DNA of 5,732 nt from Anaerolineae bacterium (lineage in GTDB: Bacteria; Chloroflexota; Anaerolineae; Aggregatilineales; Phototrophicaceae). The stretch covers positions 1-5,732 of the forward strand of contig JANQRM010000301.1 of assembly GCA_028284565.1 (NCBI GenBank), read 5' to 3'. Below, in pieces: positions 1 through 5,085 of the stretch (its first letter is position 1; each line of letters opens with the position of its first letter). The position numbers and the translations under genes are program-made. The notes beneath the pieces were generated by a model, which was not told the DNA's origin, searched no databases, and saw only the letters and a program-made list of their open reading frames with translations.

Positions 1-443
1 TCAGTCGGTCTGACCCGCGCTTTGCCAATATCATCGCCCGACCCGATAAACGCTTAGGCATGGTTGATTGGGAGGATGCAGGTTTACGCGATTCCGCCCG
101 TGACATTGCCGACTTAATGCTCCACTGCAATCAAGAAGACTTGCTCACAGCTGACGAATGGCAAGCCTTCCTAACACCTTACCTGACAGTACGTCGCCAA
201 CACGACCCTGATATAGATCGACGAGTCCATCTCTATTACGCCATATTTCCCATATTTTGGTTATCAGGGTTAATCACGCATGGCATCCGTCGCTGGAAAC
301 AACAGGGGAATCTTGCTGGCTGGACAATCAACTCCATGCCTGCCAACCTCCGCCTCCGACGCTACCTTGCCCGCGCCATCGCCTATCCACAAATGGCGTT
401 TGATAAACAACTTGATGAACTAGCCGATGTTGTCTTTATTTGA
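1..443 (+). CDS. APH-fold phosphotransferase, C-terminal part (5' truncated by window edge)
   Basis: The open frame runs in from the left edge (first full codon at 3) and ends with TGA at 441-443. The ATG at 60 is internal: the 19 codons before it carry the catalytic-loop motif of the aminoglycoside phosphotransferase/choline kinase fold. That motif reads SRSDPRFANII, with catalytic Asp at 12-14 and Asn at 27-29 in the D-x4-N spacing. The metal-binding DFG-equivalent follows as GMVDWEDAGLRDSARDIADL. Known members transfer the ATP gamma-phosphate to a hydroxyl of an antibiotic or another small metabolite in the cytoplasm. The usual HGD/HxD before the catalytic Asp reads RSD here, as in some uncharacterised phosphotransferase branches, so aminoglycoside resistance should not be assumed. 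The remaining ~115 residues form the helical C-terminal substrate lobe. The N-lobe, which binds ATP, is outside the window. The family call is firm; the substrate is unknown. Confidence 0.85.
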   Translation, partial: SRSDPRFANIIARPDKRLGMVDWEDAGLRDSARDIADLMLHCNQEDLLTADEWQAFLTPYLTVRRQHDPDIDRRVHLYYAIFPIFWLSGLITHGIRRWKQQGNLAGWTINSMPANLRLRRYLARAIAYPQMAFDKQLDELADVVFI

Positions 444-453
444 GACGATTGAC

Positions 454-490
454 TGGGTGGCAAACCAACCATAAAGACAGGTCATCTGTC
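454..490 (+). terminator. Two weak tandem hairpins behind the kinase gene
   Basis: Eleven bases after the kinase stop, TGGGTGG (454-460) faces CCAACCA (465-471) across a CAAA loop with one mismatch. Next, GACAG (476-480) pairs perfectly with CTGTC (486-490) around a 5-base loop and is followed by ATTTCT. Neither has a long U-run, so this is at best a weak intrinsic terminator. Placement between a gene end and a promoter region is the main support. Confidence 0.3.
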
Positions 491-559
491 ATTTCTAAAC
501 TTCTACTAGCTATCTCTATGTAACATGAATTTGTCACCTAGATCAGTAAATTATATTGC

Positions 560-581
560 TTGTGATATACTGTTTGTGATA
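560..581 (+). repeat. Direct repeat TTGTGATA x2 over the promoter
   Basis: TTGTGATA occurs at 560-567 and again at 574-581, a 14-bp period, so the copies are offset by about 1.3 helical turns. The first copy overlaps the extended -10 element and the second covers the expected transcription start. This is a plausible operator for a regulator binding direct repeats. No such regulator can be assigned within the window. Confidence 0.35.
563..571 (+). promoter_or_regulatory. Extended -10 promoter for the glycosyltransferase gene
   Basis: TGATATACT fits the extended -10 pattern TGnTATAAT with one mismatch in the hexamer (TATACT, 566-571). No good -35 lies at 16-18 bp, which is tolerated at extended -10 promoters. 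A start near 578 would give an ~84-base leader before the ATG at 662. The surrounding 520-595 stretch is clearly more AT-rich than the flanking genes. Confidence 0.45.
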
Positions 582-646
582 AATATGACATAACTCCCAC
601 ACACTACCTGCCAATCATACCTCACAACAGTTCCGCCTTTTCAAGG

Positions 647-653
647 AAAGGAG
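647..653 (+). promoter_or_regulatory. Ribosome binding site of the glycosyltransferase gene
   Basis: AAAGGAG lies 8 bases before the ATG at 662 and fixes that start. Part of it (AAAGG, 647-651) can pair with CCTTT at 636-640 across a 6-base loop, which could partly mask the site in the mRNA. Confidence 0.75.
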
Positions 654-661
654 ATTTTATT

Positions 662-1963
662 ATGGCTCGGATTCTGTTTTTCACAGCCAATGCAATGGGG
701 CATATCTCTCCTGCTGTACTCTTGGCTAAGAAATTAGTTGAACGTGGACATGAAGTCTATTGGTACAACAGCCCACGTTTTCGAGACAAAATTGAGGCAT
801 CTGGTGCGAAATTTATGCCCTATAAAACTGCTCAGGATTATGAATGGGAAAAAATTGACGAACTATTTCCAGAACGTAGCCAGCTAAAGGGAATGGCACA
901 ATTCAAGTGGGATATGAAAAAGACCCTTGAAATCGCCCTGGACCAATACCAAGACGTAGCAGACATCCTCAGCGAGATACCAGTGGATGTCATTCTGGGA
1001 GATGTCATCATGTTCTCCCCGCAGTGTGTCTCGGAAATAATGGGGTTGCCCTATGTCTATTATTCGCCTATACCGTTGATGATCCTCAGCCATGACGTAC
1101 CACCACCTGGCACACCTTTCGGTCCGAACGCAACATCCCTCGGACGCATCCGTAATCGACTGTTGAACGGGTTGGTCTTTCGCGTTTTCCTCAGGGGCAT
1201 TGACCGTGAAGTCAATCAGTTCCGTGCGACACTGGGCTTACCCCCATCGGATTATTCCTTTATGGAAATGGAAACTCGGCAATCAGACCTGCATCTGCAA
1301 ACCACCATTCCCGCCTTCGAATTTCCTCGCAGTGACCTCCCCGATCATGTACATTTTATCGGTGCCTTGCTACCAGAACCGTCCACCGAATTCACAGAAC
1401 CAAGTTGGTGGCATGAGCTAAATGATGACCGTCCAGTCATCTTGGTGACACAGGGAACGGTTGCGACCCATCTTGACGACTTGCTAAATCCCACTATTGC
1501 GGGTCTGGCAGACGAGAATATGCTGGTTGTGGGTACTTTAAGCAATAAGTCAGTCGATGAAGTAAAGCCTAATCCACTCCCTGAAAATGTCCGGCTTGAA
1601 CCCTTTATCCCCTTTGCCCATCTGTTGCCTTATGTCGATGTGATGGTGACAAATGGTGGGTACGGAGGGGTGCATTTTGCCCTAGCACATGGTGTGCCTC
1701 TCGTTGTCGCGGGACAATCAGAAGATAAGGTCGAGGTCAATTTGCGCGTCGGCTGGTCCGGCGTAGGGATCAATCTCAAGACGAGTAGACCTACACCAAA
1801 GCAAGTCCGTGAAGCAGTCAAGGAAGTCTTGCGCACAGAGCAATATAAAGGGAGGGCACAAGCGATGCAGAGGGATATCGCAAAATTCGATTCAGCTACC
1901 AAAGGAGCAGAATTGATTGAAGAACTAGTGGCAACGAAGCAACGTGATTCACAGACTGTTTAG
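662..1963 (+). CDS. MGT-type GT-B (family GT1) glycosyltransferase
   Basis: A 433-residue cytoplasmic enzyme predicted to transfer a sugar from a nucleotide-sugar donor to a small lipophilic acceptor, as macrolide glycosyltransferases (OleD, MGT) and related UGTs do. The N-terminal Rossmann half opens with ARILFFTANAMGHISP. His14 sits where GT1 enzymes carry the catalytic base, and Asp114 (VDVILGD) is a candidate partner. The C-terminal half has VILVTQGTV (~260-268), then the donor-site region NGGYGG (331-336), HGVPLVV and SEDKVEVN (353-360). The usual HGG of the donor site is NGG, and the D/E-Q pair reads ED-K, typical of a divergent branch. Length is normal for the family. There is no signal peptide or membrane segment. 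It has its own promoter region, and a GNAT gene follows 83 bases downstream on the same strand. The family is confident; donor and acceptor are unknown. Confidence 0.9.
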   Translation: MARILFFTANAMGHISPAVLLAKKLVERGHEVYWYNSPRFRDKIEASGAKFMPYKTAQDYEWEKIDELFPERSQLKGMAQFKWDMKKTLEIALDQYQDVADILSEIPVDVILGDVIMFSPQCVSEIMGLPYVYYSPIPLMILSHDVPPPGTPFGPNATSLGRIRNRLLNGLVFRVFLRGIDREVNQFRATLGLPPSDYSFMEMETRQSDLHLQTTIPAFEFPRSDLPDHVHFIGALLPEPSTEFTEPSWWHELNDDRPVILVTQGTVATHLDDLLNPTIAGLADENMLVVGTLSNKSVDEVKPNPLPENVRLEPFIPFAHLLPYVDVMVTNGGYGGVHFALAHGVPLVVAGQSEDKVEVNLRVGWSGVGINLKTSRPTPKQVREAVKEVLRTEQYKGRAQAMQRDIAKFDSATKGAELIEELVATKQRDSQTV

Positions 1964-2020
1964 GCATGATCGCTCAGTCATTGGGTAAACACAAGGATTG
2001 TTAGACCAGATGTACTCAAA

Positions 2021-2041
2021 GTCAATTAAGTTGACCGGAGG
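2021..2041 (+). promoter_or_regulatory. Strong Shine-Dalgarno of the GNAT gene beside a small inverted repeat
   Basis: GGAGG at 2037-2041 lies 5 bases before the ATG at 2047 and decides the start. Directly upstream, GTCAA (2021-2025) and TTGAC (2031-2035) form a 5-bp inverted repeat with a 5-base spacer. This could be a small mRNA hairpin or a protein site. No convincing -35/-10 pair is visible in the 83-base gap, so read-through from the glycosyltransferase gene is likely. Confidence 0.5.
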
Positions 2042-2046
2042 ATGAT

Positions 2047-2655
2047 ATGTCCCGATTAGATATGTCTCCTGTCGCGCTGGCATGGTCACAGGTGGAACAG
2101 GGTGCTGACCTGCTCGCCCGTGTCTTTCAATACGACCCCGCAATGCAATTTGGCTCCGTAAGCTACGCTAAATGGGTACGCTTTTACCGAGCGAATATAC
2201 GTATGGGCTTACTCTATGGCGAGGTGTATACAACCCCTTCGATTGACGGTGTTGCTGTCTGGATAAGCCCTGAAAACACTGGCATTATCTTGGGTCCGAT
2301 GCTCCGGACTGGCTTTCTGACGGCTATATTATCCATGGGGATACGACCCATGATGACGTTGATGAGGTCTATGAACTATACTGAGAAACTGGCGAAACAA
2401 GCAGCAATATCAGGTCCATATTGGGAACTAGCCGTCATTGGCGTAGAGCCGTCACAGCAGGGAAAGGGCATTGGAGCAACACTCATACAGCCTATCCTAG
2501 ATCGGGCTGATGTAGACAAGATGCCATGCTATCTGATATCGGGCAACAAACGCAATCTCAGCTTTTATAAAAGACATGGATTCGAAATAGCCACACAAGG
2601 GCAGACTCCAGCAGGACCCCAGATTTGGGTGATGCTCAGGGAACCAAATAGGTAG
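2047..2655 (+). CDS. GNAT family N-acetyltransferase
   Basis: A 202-residue cytoplasmic acetyltransferase predicted to move an acetyl group from acetyl-CoA to an amine. The core is in the second half. Strand 4 reads YWELAVIGVEPS (~125-136). The acetyl-CoA pyrophosphate loop Q/R-x-x-G-x-G/A follows as QGKGIG (138-143), then helix 3 and CYLISGNKRNLSFYKRHGFEIA, the strand-5/helix-4 region with the typical N..FY...GF signature. The first ~120 residues are variable, as is normal for GNAT substrate sites, and include a hydrophobic stretch (GMLRTGFLTAILSMGIRP-like) that I read as substrate-site helices rather than membrane. The start is set by GGAGG 5 bases upstream. It probably shares a transcript with the glycosyltransferase. 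The substrate (antibiotic, polyamine, protein or other) cannot be deduced. Confidence 0.88.
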   Translation: MSRLDMSPVALAWSQVEQGADLLARVFQYDPAMQFGSVSYAKWVRFYRANIRMGLLYGEVYTTPSIDGVAVWISPENTGIILGPMLRTGFLTAILSMGIRPMMTLMRSMNYTEKLAKQAAISGPYWELAVIGVEPSQQGKGIGATLIQPILDRADVDKMPCYLISGNKRNLSFYKRHGFEIATQGQTPAGPQIWVMLREPNR

Positions 2656-2901
2656 GATTGATCTCCACAAAGTCGGATGTCCAGAGAAAATTGAGGCATG
2701 CGTTATGCTCTCCAGGATACTGGACGAAAACATAAACATCCACAGACGTGTAGATATGAAACACATCCCCATGGTGGATTTAATCAGTTGTAGTTTCACA
2801 CGCAACAGCAGTACTTGGCAGTATAACGCCTATACATGGCAGAGACTTTTACAAGATAAAAAGAGCATCCAACAAACAGTATCTCGAAAGGATAGCTCGC
2901 T
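2656..2901 (+). other. Intergenic spacer of 246 bases without a confident gene
   Basis: No recognisable protein and no convincing sigma-70 promoter were found here. Short pairing segments lie at its left end. TCCAG (2711-2715) and CTGGA (2720-2724) form a perfect stem with a GATA loop. GTCCAG (2679-2684) can compete for the same downstream arm, CTGGAC (2720-2725). No U-run follows, so this is not a standard terminator. The only sizeable + strand ORF is the doubtful one at 2705-2905. Confidence 0.5.
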
Positions 2902-2905
2902 ATGA
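2705..2905 (+). CDS. Doubtful small ORF overlapping the DUF2834 start
   Basis: A 66-codon frame with no recognisable domain. Its product is polar and rich in Ser, Gln, Arg and Lys, with no membrane segment or signal peptide. GAGG at 2693-2696 lies 8 bases before its ATG, a weak ribosome site. Its stop TGA (2903-2905) overlaps the next ATG (2902) in an ATGA arrangement, which is the only positive sign that it is translated and coupled to DUF2834. It may equally be chance or the eroded remnant of a gene. Confidence 0.17.
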   Translation: MLSRILDENINIHRRVDMKHIPMVDLISCSFTRNSSTWQYNAYTWQRLLQDKKSIQQTVSRKDSSL

Positions 2906-3219
2906 ACAAAAACATTTACTTGCTCTTCGCCATTATCGGCACCGTGATTCCATGGGGTTTCTTTGGTTCGTTCTTCGCAACCAATGGCATCGACATCCCT
3001 GCTTTTCTACAGGGTCTCTTCATCAATGGCGCGGCTGGGGGCTTCTCGGTGGATGTCTTGATCTCCATCCTCGTCTTCTGGCTCTGGTCATACAGTGATG
3101 CCAAACGCCACAGCGTTCCCAACTGGTGGCTAACCATCCCCGCAGGCTTCACCGTCGGCTTGTCACTTGCCTTGCCCCTCTATCTATACTTCCGAGAAGG
3201 GAAGTTAGCCACGAGCTAA
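2902..3219 (+). CDS. DUF2834 small integral membrane protein
   Basis: A 105-residue protein of unknown function with three predicted membrane helices at about residues 5-26, 48-65 and 78-97. The order and key residues match DUF2834 proteins: an N-terminal hydrophobic helix ending in PWGFFGSFF, the linker GIDIPAFLQGLFIN, then FSVDVLISILVFW, a short charged loop (SDAKRHSVPNWW), and a last helix ending in LPLYLYFREGKL. The loop KRH and the C-terminal REGK hold the positive charges, which suggests the face exposed to the cytoplasm. AAAGGA (2887-2892) lies 9 bases before the ATG. No promoter is obvious upstream, so it may be read from the GNAT unit. It lies 79 bases before the TetR start, on the same strand, and ahead of the TetR operator, so it is probably not under that operator. 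Family call confident, function unknown. Confidence 0.85.
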   Translation: MNKNIYLLFAIIGTVIPWGFFGSFFATNGIDIPAFLQGLFINGAAGGFSVDVLISILVFWLWSYSDAKRHSVPNWWLTIPAGFTVGLSLALPLYLYFREGKLATS

Positions 3220-3236
3220 TTCAATACGGGAAATGC

Positions 3237-3271
3237 TTTACAATTTGCCATATTTCTTGTATTGTTATAAC
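3237..3271 (+). promoter_or_regulatory. Promoter of the tetR-monooxygenase operon
   Basis: Two overlapping readings are possible. The first is TTTACA (3237-3242), 17 bp, TATTGT (3260-3265). The second is TTGCCA (3245-3250), 15 bp, and an extended -10 TGTTATAAC (3263-3271). The second has the better -10 and would start near 3278, inside the operator at 3271-3290. Either way the operator sits just downstream of the -10, the classic place for repression. Confidence 0.55.
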
Positions 3272-3290
3272 AGACCAACTGGTCGGTCTG
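3271..3290 (+). promoter_or_regulatory. TetR-type palindromic operator
   Basis: CAGACCAACTGGTCGGTCTG is an imperfect palindrome in which 16 of 20 bases fit two-fold symmetry, with outer arms CAGACC and GGTCTG. A shorter overlapping palindrome GACC-aact-GGTC (3273-3284) lies inside it because GGTC is duplicated in tandem (3281-3288). GACC/GGTC arms around 4 bases resemble known TetR-family sites such as that of NemR. Its position between the -10 box and the TetR start argues for autorepression of the operon. Confidence 0.75.
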
Positions 3291-3298
3291 GGGAATAT

Positions 3299-3895
3299 AT
3301 GACCGAAATTGAAACTTATGAACACATCTTATCCGTAGCATCTGACTTGATTACGGAAAACGGTTTTGCCAATGTCTCCATGAACGATATCGTGAAGGCG
3401 ACTGGATTGAGCAAAGGCGGGATTTACTGGCACTTCAAAAGCAAGGACGACATCATCATCGCCATCGTAGACCGCATCTTCACAGAGCAAATCGAACTCA
3501 TCGACGAGATTCTGCCGACAGAGGGTAGGGCAGAGGAGCGAATCATGGAGCTGGTGCAATACATCGGAGCCACCTTGGAAGAGATGACCCGCCAAGCCCC
3601 TACGCCTCTCGATATTTACGCGCTCGCTATCCGCCATAATCATCTCAAGCATCAGCTACAGAACTACTTTCGACAATACCAAGCCCGCCTCGCGGATTTA
3701 ATCCAACAGGGACAAGACAGGGGCGAATTTCAGGTGACGGATGTGGCACACTCCGCCTTTAATTTCATCGGGATGATAGAAGGCACAATTCTACTCAGTA
3801 TGATGATGCAACAAGAAGCCACTGTCGCCGATATGTTGCTCGATACTACTCAGACTTTTCTTAAAGGTATCCAAGCAGGAGAAAACAACGGATGA
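3299..3895 (+). CDS. TetR/AcrR family transcriptional repressor
   Basis: A 198-residue dimeric DNA-binding protein that should leave its operator when a small ligand binds. The N-terminal domain shows the family pattern: AxxLITENGFANVSMNDIVKATGLSKGGIYWHFKSKDDI. The helix-turn-helix is at about 27-46 and the conserved G-x-YxHF...K segment at 41-49. The remaining ~145 residues are helical, variable, and form the ligand and dimer domain. I chose the ATG at 3299, not the in-frame ATG at 3233, for three reasons: the operator and -10 box lie at 3263-3290, GGGGAA (3290-3295) gives a weak ribosome site, and TetR proteins normally begin just before helix 1. Its TGA overlaps the monooxygenase ATG (ATGA, 3892-3895), so the two are co-transcribed and probably translationally coupled. 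The likely target is its own operator. The ligand is unknown, possibly the oxygenase substrate. Confidence 0.93.
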   Translation: MTEIETYEHILSVASDLITENGFANVSMNDIVKATGLSKGGIYWHFKSKDDIIIAIVDRIFTEQIELIDEILPTEGRAEERIMELVQYIGATLEEMTRQAPTPLDIYALAIRHNHLKHQLQNYFRQYQARLADLIQQGQDRGEFQVTDVAHSAFNFIGMIEGTILLSMMMQQEATVADMLLDTTQTFLKGIQAGENNG

Positions 3896-5052
3896 AGGTT
3901 TTAATCGTTGGTGCTGGCGTTGCTGGACTAACCCTCGCACATTGGTTGGATCAAACTGAGCATGAAGTCGAAGTTATCGAAAAATCCTCTAATATGAGAA
4001 CAGAAGGCTACATGATTGATTTTACTGGGACGGGCTGGGCTGTTGCTGAGCGCATGGGCATTATTCCTGCGATTCGACAACGTGCCTATCCAACCGAAGC
4101 GGTAATTTATAAAGATGCCAATGATAAAGTCACTGCCCAAGTCCATGTGAGCAAACTCTTTGAGCGTACCAATGTCCAAGATAAATATGCCGCCTTGAAT
4201 CGTCGGGATTTGGTGGAGGTGTTGTATCAGCATGTGAAAGATAGAGTCTCGATTCGCTTCAACACAACCATTGAGTCCATTGCACAAGATAGGGACGGCG
4301 CACAAGTAACCTTTAGCGATGGCACAGAGGGTGACTACGATTTAGTAGTCGGTTGTGATGGCATTCATTCCAAAACTCGTCAACTCGTCTTTGGGAATGA
4401 GGCACAATTCACACATTATCTCGGCTATCAATTTGCCATCTTTGAAATTGACCCGCTGGCGATGGATTTGGGAAATTCCTATCATATGCATGTCGAACCC
4501 AATATGCAGTTGGGTATCTATCCCACCCATGCTGACAAGTGGCTTATCTTTTCTGCCTTCGCGCATGCGGATTCAACAATTCCACAGTCTAAAGACCGCG
4601 TGCAAATTCTCAAGCAATGTATCGGTCACCTAGGATGGCATGTCCCTCAGATTCTATCCCAAGTACAAGATGACACCTATATCTTCTGGGACACCATCAC
4701 CCAAATTCAGATGCCTCAATGGTTCAACAATCGGGTGGGCTTGATTGGCGATTCGGCATATTGCCCGACGCTGATTTCGGGGCAGGGGGCTTCAATGGCA
4801 ATGGCAGGTGCCTATTTCTTCTCACAGGCTCTTGAACGATCATCTCACTATCAGGAAGCCTTCCAGATCATGGATAACCGTTTGCGTCCACATATCAACA
4901 AGATTCAACAATCCGCGCGGAACTTTGCACCTACATTCATCCCAAAAAGCCAGCTCCGCATTATGCTGATTAACTGGGTACTGCGCTTTGCCAATTTGCC
5001 CCTCTTCAGTGGGCTGGTCGGCAAACAATTGACTGTGGATAGCATTTTATGA
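3892..5052 (+). CDS. FAD-dependent monooxygenase (PHBH/TetX-like group A)
   Basis: A full-length, 386-residue flavoprotein predicted to use FAD, NAD(P)H and O2 to hydroxylate a small organic molecule in the cytoplasm. The Rossmann motif GAGVAG lies at 7-12, with Glu30 ending strand 2 for ADP-ribose binding. An FAD-contacting RRDL follows at 104-107. The DG motif of flavin hydroxylases is VVGCDGIHSKTR (Asp156-Gly157). The GD motif is VGLIGDSAYCPTLISGQGASMAMAGA (Gly286-Asp287), which binds the FAD ribose and pyrophosphate. There is no C-terminal thioredoxin-like extension. AGGAG (3877-3881) inside the tetR end serves as ribosome site, 10 bases before the ATG, and the ATGA overlap couples it to tetR. 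This pairing implies induction by a substrate-like ligand. TetX-type tetracycline hydroxylases are in the same superfamily, but so are many catabolic and biosynthetic enzymes. The substrate is therefore open. Confidence 0.92.
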   Translation: MKVLIVGAGVAGLTLAHWLDQTEHEVEVIEKSSNMRTEGYMIDFTGTGWAVAERMGIIPAIRQRAYPTEAVIYKDANDKVTAQVHVSKLFERTNVQDKYAALNRRDLVEVLYQHVKDRVSIRFNTTIESIAQDRDGAQVTFSDGTEGDYDLVVGCDGIHSKTRQLVFGNEAQFTHYLGYQFAIFEIDPLAMDLGNSYHMHVEPNMQLGIYPTHADKWLIFSAFAHADSTIPQSKDRVQILKQCIGHLGWHVPQILSQVQDDTYIFWDTITQIQMPQWFNNRVGLIGDSAYCPTLISGQGASMAMAGAYFFSQALERSSHYQEAFQIMDNRLRPHINKIQQSARNFAPTFIPKSQLRIMLINWVLRFANLPLFSGLVGKQLTVDSIL

Positions 5053-5085
5053 TGCCATAATTTGCAAGTAATTTAATTATGGCAT
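5052..5085. terminator. Stem-loop between convergent genes, possible bidirectional terminator
   Basis: ATGCCATAATT (5052-5062) and AATTATGGCAT (5075-5085) form a perfect 11-bp stem with a 12-base loop. The stem takes in the last base of the monooxygenase stop codon on one side and the ppk2 stop codon (5077-5079, minus strand) plus its last two codons on the other. A + strand transcript then has only a modest U-rich tail (TGTCTTCGTATTT), and the minus side has little U. The position fits a shared terminator; the weak U-tracts lower confidence. Confidence 0.5.

Noticed and set aside
2..16. GTCGGTCTG-containing stretch similar to one arm of the TetR operator
   Set aside because: It lies in the kinase coding region, encodes conserved residues, and lacks the matching left arm and any promoter context.
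60..443. A complete 127-residue gene starting at the ATG at 60
   Set aside because: The frame is open upstream to the window edge, and those codons hold the catalytic D-x4-N motif, so the ATG is internal.
2001..2007. TTAGACC upstream of the GNAT gene as a second TetR site
   Set aside because: Only one half-site is present; no GGTC arm follows at either 4 or 8 bases.
2687..2699. AAAATTGAGGCAT repeated from 788-800 in the glycosyltransferase gene, suggesting a duplicated fragment
   Set aside because: The match stops at 13 bases with no similarity on either side; one such match by chance is not surprising in a window of this size.
3233..3298. A 22-residue N-terminal extension of the TetR protein
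   Set aside because: The region contains the promoter and operator, the extension (MLYNLPYFLYCYNRP...) is not TetR-like, and a weak ribosome site precedes 3299.
4355..4633. Open frame of 92 codons on the + strand, out of frame inside the monooxygenase gene
   Set aside because: It is a shadow of the real gene; its translation shows no domain and no ribosome site was seen.
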